Position numbers and translations under genes: made by a program. A stretch of 64,000 nt of DNA, taken from NCBI GenBank assembly GCA_003116875.1, contig BCKT01000019.1, positions 1-64,000 of the forward strand. Direction: 5' to 3'. Below, piece by piece: positions 54,856 through 64,000 of the stretch. Numbering within the stretch: position 1 is the first letter of the stretch; every line of letters begins with the position of its first letter. The notes below the pieces were generated by a model. It had not been told where the DNA came from, made no database searches, and saw nothing but the letters and a program-made list of their open reading frames with translations. Origin of the DNA: Takashimella koratensis (Eukaryota > Basidiomycota > Tremellomycetes > Trichosporonales > Tetragoniomycetaceae).

Positions 54856-57485
54856 ATGCGCTCTGCCGCTCTCCTTGCTGTCCTCCCGCTTCTCGCGGGG
54901 GTCGCCACCGCGTCTGGCCACCACGGCCATGACCACCGCTCTGCGCACTCGGGCCACCGTGTCCGCAAGTCCCTCGCCTTTGGGCCCACCCACGACCACG
55001 CGACCTTTGAGGTGATCCGTCCCGAGAACACCCAGCAGTTCATCGACGCCGCCGCCAATGTCTTCCCGGACGGCAAAGTCGACGCCAAGCAGGTCGCCAA
55101 GTGGTACATGGCCGATCGCATGGGCAAGGCCGAAGGCGAAGGCTTCTTCATCCGCGAAGACGTGAGCTACCTCTCTGCGCTCCTTATCTCTGCACATTCC
55201 TTATCGCGTATGCATTCCACTAACTCAATCTAGACCTACGCCGACCCGCGCACGCTCATCACTCACGTGTACGCGCGTCAGCTGCTCAATGGCCTCGAAG
55301 TCTCGGACGGTGACATCAACTTCAACATTGACCGCGACGGGCGGGTCCTGTCGGTCGGTAACTCGTTCCATCCTGGCTCCACTCACAGGTCATTTGTTGG
55401 TCGTGAGCGCGAGAGCCAGTGCGAGACCCTTCGCTCGACCCTTGACGCCCACCGCGCCGAGCTTCACAAGCTCAAGCACGGCGACGGCGCTTGGGACCTC
55501 GTCAAGGCGGCTGCGCAGATGATGCTCGGATCCACCTCGGACCCGCACGAGGAGGTCGACAACGCCGACGAAATCCGCAAGATCCACAAGGAGATGCGCA
55601 AGGTCAAGAACCACCTTCACGCTCTTTGCGATGGACCCAACGCTCAGGTCGATATGGCCTCTGTGATGACCGACGATGGCCCGGGACTCTCCCCTGCCTC
55701 CGCGCTGATGTCGCTCATCCCGCGCCTCTCGCCATCCAACCCGCCGCCGTCATTCTCCGCCTCGGCCCTCTCCACCACCCCACACCACTCGCTCCTCCCC
55801 AAACCTGCGCCCGCCGAGCCCCCTACCCAGGTCATCTCGGGTGAGGCTCTCGCCTCGGCCGGCATCGTCAACGATGTCCCGGCCCGCCTCATGTACACCC
55901 AGACCTCGTCGGGCGCGCCCCGCCTCGTCTGGAAGCTCGAGGTCGAGATGAAGGACAACTGGTACGAGGCCTACGTCGACGTCGAGAACGGCGACATCCT
56001 CCGTATCGTCGACTGGGCGAGCGACTCGCCGATCGACCACGACCACCGGGGCAAGGGATTCAAGCCCCCTCAGAAGCCTCTCCCGGCCCCGCCCAAGTCT
56101 GACCCCACCTACCTGGTGTTCCCGTGGGGTGAGTCGATAACTTTTTTTCAAAAGTTTAGCTGCTTACTTGCCCAGGAATCAACGACCCGACCTCTGGCAA
56201 CGTCTCCCTCGTGACGAACCCAGCCGACACCGTCGCTTCGCCGCTCGGGTGGCACTCTTTCCCCACGTCTGCCAACCCCTGGTCGGCTCACATCCCGGGC
56301 ATGAAGACCGAGGGCAACCTCACCGTGTTCGGCACCACCGTCGGCAACAACGTCATCGCTCACGAAGACTGGGAGGGCCAGAACAACTACATCCTCAACT
56401 ACCGCCCGCTCAACGAGTCTCTCTCCTTCGTCTACGACTACGGAGAGCCCGACGGTCTCGCGCCCAAGGAGTACATTGACCTCGTCGTCACCCAACTGTT
56501 CTACACCAGCAACGCGTACCACGACTTGCTCTACCGCCTCGGGTTCGACGAGATCTCAGGCAACTTCCAGGTCTACAACCACGGGCTTGGCGGCAAGGGC
56601 GGTGACCCGGTCATCGCCAACGCTCAGGACGGGTCGGGCTACAACAATGCCAACTTCATGACCCCGCCAGACGGCCAGCCCCCACGCATGCGCATGTACG
56701 TGTGGGACACGGCGACTCCGTACCGTGACGGGGACCTCGAGGCCGGTATCGTCATCCACGAGTACTCTCACGGTCTCTCTACCCGTCTCACCGGCGGTCC
56801 CGCCAACTCGGGCTGCCTCGGCTACGGTGAGGCCGGCGGTATGGGCGAAGGTTGGGGAGACGCGCTCGCGACCCTCATCCGCCAGATCGAGGAGCACAAG
56901 CTCTTCTCCAACGGTACCGACGTCTTCTCCATGGGTTCGTGGGCCGCCAACCAAGACAGCGGAATCCGCAACTACAAGTACTCGACCAACTCGACTACTA
57001 ACCCGTCGACCTACAAGACCCTCGACAAGCCGGGCTACTGGGGTGTCCACGCTATCGGTGAAGTCTGGGCCGAGCTCCTCTTCGTCCTCTCTCAGCGCCT
57101 TGTTGAAAAATACGGCTTCTCAGCTACTCTTTTCCCGCCGACCAACACCTCGGTGCCGAACGAGTACTACACCAAGACCTCGATCGAGTCGGTCGATAGC
57201 ATGGGCCGCCCGCTCCCGCTCGTCCCCAAGCACGGAAACACCCTCGCGGTTCAGCTCATCGTTGACGCGCTCAAGCTCCAGCCGTGCCGCCCGTCGTTCT
57301 TCGACGCCCGCGACGCTATCATCCAGGCGGACCAGATCTTGACCGGTGGCGACAACGCCTGCCTCATTTGGAAGGCGTTCGCTGAGCGAGGCCTCGGCGC
57401 TGACGCCCAGGTCGTTGGCCAGACCCCCTGGGGCGGTGGGATCCGTACCGACGGGTACAAGGTCCCGTCCAAGGCCTGCAAGTGA
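54856..57485 (+). CDS. Fungalysin, secreted M36 metalloprotease
   Basis: Three exons (54856-55161, 55234-56128, 56176-57485) give 836 residues. A signal peptide (MRSAALLAVLPLLAGVATA) is followed by a His-rich propeptide start and a fungalysin-type prodomain to about residue 400. The catalytic part has the zinc-binding HEYSH, with the downstream Glu in EAGGMGEGWGDALA as third ligand. GYWGVHAIGEVWAELLF and SFFDARDAIIQAD are typical of the family C-terminal part. It is an extracellular endopeptidase that digests proteins for nutrition; homologues are known secreted proteases of many fungi. Codon bias is extreme towards C/G endings, suggesting high expression. Longer than many ascomycete forms (about 630) because of an enlarged, Pro-rich prodomain linker near residues 270-310. 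Confidence 0.97.
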
Positions 57486-58157
57486 TTGCGCTTTATGGCC
57501 CTTCCTCTCATGTCCGTTTGTAACCAGTTTCAACAAGTCTCAAAGAATGCTATGTTCCTGTTCTCCCCCTGTACACTCATCGAATGTCAATCAAGTACAA
57601 GCTGTTCCTCAGCGTTGTAGATAAGAAATCAATCCCAAATTTCAAGTGCTATGCAGTGTTTCTCCCCATGACTCATTTGTTCTTTTGTCTCTTATTGAAC
57701 GAGGCAAACAGAAGAGGGGATAGTTGATCCCCATTCACACATATCCTGGCTCGAGTGGTGAGGTTGTCTAGGTGAAACTCCTAAGGGGTGGGCCGTTTGG
57801 CGCCCCAGCCTTTGTTTCCAATCCTCACCCTCCACAGAGAACGGGTAGTCAATACTTCTTTATTGACTGCGTCATTTACGCGTCTTCTCGAGGTTGGAGC
57901 AGGCCAAGCACAATGCAACATGTTGTGGCGCCTCTCTCCTGTCCCGATCATACATAGGTGATATGAGGTACAAAACAATATGCCAAGTCCTGCCTTCCGT
58001 CGTCACTATCGTCGAGTCTTGCGTTATGTTATGGATACACTACATACAGACAATGCCCAAAATCCAATCCTCCATCTTCGTCGTCGTTGTCGTCGCCGTC
58101 GTGACATTCCTATCGAGTCAGCCCTGCGCTCTCAGAGACACTCACTGTCTTGCTCCT
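57486..58157. other. Convergent intergenic region
   Basis: About 670 bp between the fungalysin stop and the stop of the minus-strand zinc-cluster gene. No gene is recognised; GTCGTCGTTGTCGTC-type repeats occur near 58080. Confidence 0.4.
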
Positions 58158-58748
58158 CTAGTACTCGTCAATGTCCATCTGCTCGTCCGTGTTGCGCGAT
58201 TTTTTCGACGCCTTGGCCTTGCCACCCTTGAGTCAGCAATGTACGATCAGAACACTTACCATGACGATCCTCTTCTTGGTCCCGTCTCCCCGCGTCACCC
58301 GCGGGGGGAAAATCGGAACTCCGCCTCGGTCGTTGTTGGCATGGGGCCAAGCCGGAGGCGGCATGCCTCGGCTGGATCCCGGACCAGTCGATGCTGTCTG
58401 GGCTGGGCGGGGGGGAGGTGGGGAGGTACGGACTTTGTCGCGCCCGGCGCGAGTGCGTGGTGGCGGTGGTCGGGCGAAGGGAGTGGAGGCGGAGGTGGAG
58501 GCGGAGGTGGAGGAAGTGGAGGAGGAAGAGGTGGCGGTGGCGGTGGCGGCGGGCGATGTTGGGTCCATTCGGCGGTCGCTTTCCGCACCTCGCTCGCGGT
58601 AGCCAACCAAGCCGCGATCGTCGGTGGAAGGTTGTTCCTCCTCGAGGACAGCCCCGTTTGAGCACTCGGGCTCGCGGTATCTCTTGCACCGGCCACAGGG
58701 AGCTTGGCCGTCGCAACCGACACCCCGGGGCAAACAAGTCGAGCACAT
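58158..58748 (-). CDS. Small Zn2Cys6 zinc-cluster protein
   Basis: Exons 58260-58748 and 58158-58226 give 185 residues. The N-terminus is a zinc cluster with C-x2-C-x6-C-x5-C-x2-C-x7-C spacing (MCSTCLPRGVGC, then PCGRCKRYREPEC), which is the C6 fungal DNA-binding fold. A low-complexity region of Ala/Thr/Ser and Pro follows, and a basic end (GGKAKASKKSR) before a short acidic tail (MDIDEY). There is no fungal regulatory domain. The open frame extends upstream of the ATG at 58748, and a cluster beginning at residue 2 is unusual, so an upstream exon may be missing. The Lys-Val before the Met is typical of clusters with more N-terminal sequence. Putative transcription regulator, target unknown. 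Confidence 0.55.
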
Positions 58749-59220
58749 CACCTTGCTGGTGACGTGGAGCGAAAAGGAGAAGGTCCGATATGGTGAAAGT
58801 GGAGATGGACAAGGGAAGGGATTGGAAGAGAACAACACGGGTTTCCGATATCTTGAATCTCTGCGAGAACGTGATCGTCGACTCGTGGGTGTAAATCCGA
58901 AAGAGCGAAGGAGTGATCGTCGACGAATCCGCCTCGGGTGAGGTAGAGGATGTTGACTTGTACTATAGAGCTTCCCCAGCCGCACAGAAGGTGCCACTCG
59001 TTGAATTTTTTGTTATCTGTGACAGGTTTGAATCAGTTTTTAGATGTCTCACAGTTTCGTAAGCTTTCTGGTTGAGTCTTCGACACTTACTCTGTTGATT
59101 CTCGTTGAAAAAGGGAAGAGACAAAGCAGGAAGGGTAAAGTTCGTGGGGCGATGAGAGCGGGGAGCGGGAGATGAAGCGCTGAAGCGTTGAGGATTTGGG
59201 TGGTTGGTGTTCGGTAGGGG

Positions 59221-59350
59221 GCGGGACGAAGTGATGAAATCGTGGTGAAATCGTGAAATGGGTGGTTTGAAAGAAGAGAGAACGACAGAAGTTTTCTGTT
59301 GTTTTCTATGACCTAAGGGGAAAGGGGAATTTGGGGGGGGGGGGGGGGGG

Positions 59351-59389
<39 letters not shown>

Positions 59390-59790
59390 TCAGAGTAGGA
59401 GTTGGAGTTGAAGTGTCGAGGGGTAGTAGACAGTAGATAATAGATAGTAGCAAGTTGATAGTGGATGATGGAAAGTGGATAGTGGATAGTAGGAGTGAAG
59501 GGGTAAAGTGGTGAAGTGGGCGGTTGGAAAGAAGAAGGAACGAAAGAAACTTCTGACGCTTTTTATACTCACAAAAAGGGGAGGGGGGAAGGGAGGGGGG
59601 AGGGTTGATAGGTTGAAGAGTGGAAGTGTTGACGGGTTGAAAGGCTGGGGTGTTAGGGGGTTGTGTTTTGTGATGAGCGGGATGAAGTGGTGAAGTGGTG
59701 GTGGTGGTTGAATGGATGGTTGGATGGATGGTTGGAAAGAAGTGAGAATGAAAGAGGATTTTTATCCCCTTTATAAACCAAAAGGAGGAG
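59221..59790 (+). repeat. Three diverged copies of a purine-rich element
   Basis: The core (G)GTTTGAAAGAAGAGAGAACG at about 59264, GGTTGGAAAGAAGAAGGAAC at about 59522 and GGTTGGAAAGAAGTGAGAAT at about 59730 recurs with spacing of about 260 and 210 bp. Each is preceded by GATGAAGTGGTGAA-like sequence and followed within about 60 bp by an A/G-rich stretch with runs of G. It may be a decayed tandem duplication. Confidence 0.65.
59333..59388 (+). repeat. Poly-G tract (56 nt, one A)
   Basis: G from 59333 to 59388 with a single A at 59353. It lies within the threefold purine-rich element. Confidence 0.95.
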
Positions 59791-60795
59791 GGAAGGAGAG
59801 GGGCGCGAGAGGGTGTGTGATTGTGGGTGCGTCAGAGAGAGTCCTACTACTGTGAGTGGCCTCACGGCGATGGGTTGTCCGTCTGTTCGGGAGGTTCGAC
59901 AACGCCATCGATCAAAGTTGAACCGAACCTTCGAACCTCAGCGTGAAATCTGAACATGACACTTCGCCATTGTGGGCCTCGTGCTCGACCTGCACCCCCC
60001 GCTTCGCGGAGACAGGCGTACAAAGCGGTGATTCCAGGTGTAGCATCGTACGAGGCTGCCTCGGTGCGCAATGTCGAGGGAAACGGCGGGGGAGAGCGAT
60101 AGGACAACGAGCGCGAATTGACCGCGCAGCCGGTCTGTAAGCCGACGTCGGTCACGTTGGCTGGTGAGCTCCACTTCCTCAGGCCAAATCATCTCCCTCG
60201 AAAGAATTCACCCACCCTTCTTTGCCCCTCTTCGGGAGTCATCAAATCCATCATGACTAGCAAATCAAACTCTTTCCCAAACCGAGTTGCTCCGGGTAAC
60301 ACCCCTCCACGCACTAGCTGCCGGACCCACTTGATGTCTCGCTACTTGTGGTTACTCCGTTGCTCGGACAGGGACTGAGAGAGGGTTAGGACCGAGCTGA
60401 CGCGCAGATTCACAACTACACCAACGGCGGAATCGAGACGGACCTTGTCAAGGCCCCTCTGCTGCCTGGGGCACGAGACTGTTTTCTTTTTGAAGACAAA
60501 GAGACAAAGAGACAAAAGGTACCAAGAGAGAGGCAAAGAGAGGCAGAGTGAATGAAGACCGGTGAGGGCGTTTCACAAATACACCCATACATCACTCAAC
60601 ACAGGCATACCTTTGCCTCAGCGAGACATACGACAAACTGGTTTACAAGAGGGAATGGGAGCAAAGATGTCAGAGGGGTGGGGCATTGAGATATTGGGAC
60701 ATGGACATTGAGATGTTGGGGGCATTGGGGACGTTGGTCGTCGATCGTTCAAGGCGTATGTAGGTGTTGTAGGTGTATATGACGTTCAGTTTCAT

Positions 60796-61634
60796 TTACT
60801 GCGACCCGGTCGCTGTCGCAGTAGTAGGGTTGACTTGAGCGCGAGCGAGGCGTTCCTCGGCGGCCTTGATCTGCGCTTCGAGCTCGGCGAGCTGAGAGGT
60901 GAGGTGTGGGAGATTGGAGCGCCTGAGACATCAGCATGAGGAAGGGCAGGACAATCAATCTGCGCGGACATCGACTCACCGCTTCTCCACCTTGCGCCGG
61001 AGTTCCTCGACGCGATCCTCGTTGACCCTTGAGCTCGCATCGGACAAGACGTCCCACTCGCTCTCTGTCCTGCCCGTGTGCACCGATGCCGAGCTCTCGT
61101 CCCCGTCATCATCTGTGGACGCGTTCTGCTGCCGAAGACGCGCGGGCGCGGTCGCAGGTGCCGAGAGAGTCGGAGCGGCCGGGGTGTTCGCTCCGGGGTT
61201 CGGGGAGGCCGCGGTCCCTGCTGGCTGGGGCTGAGGGGGCATAGCGGATTCGTACGAGTACGAGCTAAGCGGTGAGGCCGTGACGTTGACAGGAGAGGAG
61301 AAGTTGGAGGATGCGTAGTGGCCCGGAGGAGGACCGGCGAGACGAGGGCTAGGACCGCTAGGACCGGGACCAGAGACGCGACGGCCAACGACGGCCTCCA
61401 TGAGAGACGACGAGGACGCGTTGGAGAATACCGGCAAGGTGAAGTTTGAAGGCGCGCTGCTGGTGGGTAGAAGGGGGATTAGGGGAAGTGGGTCAGCACG
61501 TGCGCAAGGGGAGCAAAGGGCAATGGAAAGGGGCAAGCAAAGGGGAAGAATGTTTCGACGAGGGCACGGTGGGCAAGGAAGGTTATTGTTTGACGGGGAG
61601 AACAGCGTCTGGGTGCTCACGTTGGGTTCGCCAT
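60796..61634 (-). CDS. Small Ser/Pro/Ala-rich coiled-coil protein
   Basis: Three exons (61621-61634, 60980-61459, 60796-60922) give 206 residues. The first exon is only 14 nt and encodes MANPT. The first 130 residues are disordered (Ser, Pro, Ala, Asn). An acidic segment (DDDGDESSAS) and a Trp-containing stretch (TESEWDVLSDASS) precede a helical coiled coil (VEELRRKVEKRRSNLPHLTS, then LAELEAQIKAAEERLARA). I do not know the family. Clean phase at both introns and a plausible amphipathic C-terminus make it likely to be real. Confidence 0.65.
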
Positions 61635-63695
61635 GATGACCAGGAAGGAGGAGATTGACGCGCGTGGGAAGTCGGTGTGGGAAGGTTGGAAAGTTAAACA
61701 AAAGAGTGCTGCGTAGCGAGAAGAGAAGAGAAAGAGAAGAAGGAAGAGGAAGGAAGCGTAGGTAGGTGATTGGGAGGCAGGGTACAATAGAGTCGGGTCG
61801 TCGGTTGCCAGGTGACGTGACGAGTGATGGATGGTGGATGGTGGAGCAGGGATCGCCTCACTCGCTAACCCGTTGTCGTCGTCACTCGTGATGGGTCGTG
61901 GATGTTGTCGTTGTCGCTGCTGTCTTTGTTGACCTCTGATTGCACGGATCCGGCACTGGTCTTGGTCTAGTTTGTGTGAGAAGAGGATACAATGGGCGCG
62001 TCGGTGATCCTGGCGGCAGTGAATTAGCTTGTCTCTGGGTCACCCGCCTCCCGTCTGATTGCTATCCATAAGCCCGGTCCTCCGGGTCACGGCTGTGTTT
62101 AACCGCTTCCCTTCCACGTGGGCGCAATGTGGCGTGGCACAAGAACAAAAGTGGCACCGGAGACAATAAGCCTCACTTCGCCGGTCCAGACTCGTCCAGC
62201 TCGCTCGCTTCCGGCTCGATCGATCTGCAAGGGACATATTGACAAGGTGCTGAAGGGCTTCTCTTCGATACGGCTATGTCCCACCCGAAACAAACTCATC
62301 GCGCTATTGTGACGTGTTATCGGGATGCGCTGACTCCTGGGGCTCGGCAGTCACGAAGGAGCGGACCTTTGCGGGAGATTGCCGTTGACCCATGTGGTCT
62401 CTATTGTATCCGGTGCTCGATCGATCTTAACGTAGATATCCAAGCTTCTAGTCGTGGGAGAAGATCGTCCGGAGCGATCTCTGTACGGAATTTGCGCTGT
62501 GTGAGATCTGAACGAGCACTCCGTCCTGCCGGTGGCACTCTGTATGTGCCATATGCGACCCTCTGATCGGCTTTGCACGTTTCCGCAGTCTCGTCACAAG
62601 GGGTGAGCGATGTGTGACTTTGATGCCTGTGGCGCTGGGTGAGGAAGATGGCCCCAGATGGCGAGGTACGTCAATGATGACTAAGGGTGTGTGGGTGCGA
62701 GGAACCGAAACAGGAAACAAACAAAGCTTGTTAGAGTAAAGCGTGTCTATGTCGTTGACGCATCTCCTGGACAACCATCAGTCTGTGCGTTTTGAAACTG
62801 AGGATCCTTAGGTCAAAGGAAGGGTCGTTGCCATCCCGCACACACCGACGAGAGGAGGCGATCTGTGCGTGCCTCTCCTCTTGCGCCGAGAGTAGTGAGG
62901 ACGATGCTCGACGGGTTGTTGTCTACATTGGCGGCCCCAGCGTGTTCAGGCACCGATAGCGGGGTGGAACTGAGACATAAAGGAAGGATCAACACGAACA
63001 GCACTAGACCTGGACCTGGACCGGGGCCGGCGTCGGTTCACCCCTCCTCTCTCAGCTGCCGCCGCAGCCGCCGCAGTCCACTGTCCGTCGTCTTGCACTA
63101 GCCAAAAGAAGCCAGCGGAGGCAAACAATCAACATTACAACTCTAAAGAATGCACCCTGTCCTTCATCACTCCATCACCGGCTGAGGATTCTTTCAAGAA
63201 GTAATGTCCGTCGTTCCCTCATGTCGTCTTTTTCTCCTTGCTCGTTCTCTCCCCTTCTCCCGCCTTCGTCTCTGACCCCGACCGGTCGCGGCATCGTGAC
63301 GAGGTGGTGATGTCCTGGATAGACCCGCAGGTTGTTAACCGGTGGGAACAGGGGGAGGGGATCTGAGACACATGCCTGGTGGCTTCTGATAAGACGAGTG
63401 ATGAAGCTGAATGTAATGGTATATTAATCCCGCTCGTGGTCCGTCTGCCTTCCCCTCAACCCTCCTCTTCACTCTCCTCTTCACTCGCCTCTCGACCATC
63501 CCTCCCCCACTGTCCCATTTCCTTCACATTCCTTCAGCGTCTACCACACTCTTGTCTACCCCGCCTGAGCTACCTAGCTTCCCTCTTTCTCTGTCTAGCC
63601 CGTGCCTACCTGTCAGTCTGTCTTGTCTACCTTCGTGTCCCCCCACTGTGTCCCCATACTTCCACCCATCCCGTTGTCCAGCCATCGTGATCACC
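61635..63695. other. 2-kb stretch without a supportable gene
   Basis: Open stretches here are short, overlap on both strands and carry no motifs. The region near 63440-63690 is pyrimidine-rich and is probably the leader of the gene starting at 63696. Confidence 0.4.
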
Positions 63696-64000
63696 ATGAA
63701 CCACCCATCGTCCCCCACCCTGTCATTCGACCCGTCTGTAAGCCATCTCCTTCCCTTTCTGTTCTCGGAGTCGACTCTCACTGACGTGGCTTCCAGAACG
63801 AGGACTACCTCCTCACACCCACCGACTCAGGTACGAGCTTCGACCTATCGAGATGTCTTCAAGTGAGCTGTCTGACCCCGTTACCCTCATTCTAGTTTGC
63901 CCTACCTCCCTTCCTCACTCCAGTGAACTGTCTGTTTACACCTCCCCGCTGACTGCACTAGGACTTCTTGGACTCCCAAGAGGTCGAGTGGGCCGATCCG
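63696..64000 (+). CDS. 5' end of an unidentified gene, cut by the window edge
   Basis: ATG at 63696 begins MNHPSSPTLSFDPS (exon to 63737), followed after a canonical intron by NEDYLLTPTDS (63797-63830). A third exon probably begins after the AG at 63960-63961. The straightforward splice gives a different frame from the most protein-like reading there (DFLDSQEVEWADP), so a further small exon or other acceptor may exist in 63831-63961. Acidic, Ser/Pro-containing start, too little to name. Confidence 0.5.

Larger units (their letters stand above)
58749..60795. other. 2-kb repeat-rich stretch without a supportable gene
   Basis: Upstream of the small zinc-cluster gene and downstream of the coiled-coil gene. 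The segment 59200-59800 is strongly purine-rich on the plus strand with G runs and a degenerate threefold repeat. From 59850 to 60550 the sequence has normal composition, but open stretches lack support. Confidence 0.45.

Noticed and set aside
1..64000. tRNA genes, rRNA, CRISPR arrays or recognisable transposons
   Set aside because: I looked for tRNA box motifs, direct-repeat arrays, transposase or reverse transcriptase motifs and terminal repeats and found none that held up; a covariance-model scan would be needed to exclude tRNAs fully.

Overview
The window looks like the nuclear genome of a basidiomycete yeast or mould, most likely a tremellomycete (Trichosporonales-like). Genes are closely packed on both strands. 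Most carry several short introns with GTGAGT or GTAAGT donors, CTGAC/CTAAC branch sites and AG acceptors. Conserved genes prefer codons ending in C. The best recognised proteins are fungal types: MET5-type sulfite reductase, a PX-PH-RhoGAP, an F-BAR-C1-SH3 protein, fungalysin and a Vip1-like RRM protein. I rebuilt exon structures by hand and used reading-frame continuity as the check.

Layout. 1.3-3.5 kb holds a secreted histidine acid phosphatase (+). 4.1-6.1 kb holds an orphan gene with a broken tandem copy. 6.3-9.8 kb holds a divergent pair: a degenerate SET-like protein (-) and a Pro-rich protein with two Cys motifs (+). 10.2-16.3 kb holds galactonate dehydratase (+), an SDR dehydrogenase (-) and an ACS-family MFS transporter (-). 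17.7-21.8 kb is the sulfite reductase beta subunit (-). 22.6-31.1 kb is an array of seven same-strand orphan genes and gene remnants from at least three paralogous families. 31.2-32.4 kb is a DHDPS/KDG-aldolase family enzyme (-). 33.4-39.5 kb holds a Zn2Cys6 regulator and a BZZ1-like protein (both +). 40.2-44.3 kb holds a convergent Gfo/Idh oxidoreductase (+) and sugar-porter MFS (-). 45.9-51.3 kb holds a BEM3-like RhoGAP and a Vip1-like RRM protein (both +). 51.8-54.1 kb holds two tandem orphan paralogues (+). 54.9-57.5 kb is fungalysin (+). 58.2-61.6 kb holds a small Zn2Cys6 protein (-), a repeat-rich stretch and a small coiled-coil protein (-). A partial gene starts at the right edge.

Functional themes. 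Several enzymes fit sugar or sugar-acid catabolism: galactonate dehydratase, a 2-keto-3-deoxy sugar acid-type aldolase, a KduD-like SDR, a Gfo/Idh oxidoreductase and two MFS carriers. A C6 zinc regulator lies among them. The dehydratase and aldolase could catalyse consecutive steps (galactonate to 2-keto-3-deoxygalactonate to pyruvate plus glyceraldehyde); this is an inference from family membership. The other theme is local tandem duplication of genes I cannot match to any known family, with decay of some copies. The 22.6-31.1 kb array is the strongest candidate for something undescribed.

Two N gaps (16337-16361 and 33078-33157) adjoin long G or C runs. Other long G/C runs lie at 49707-49748 and 59333-59388.
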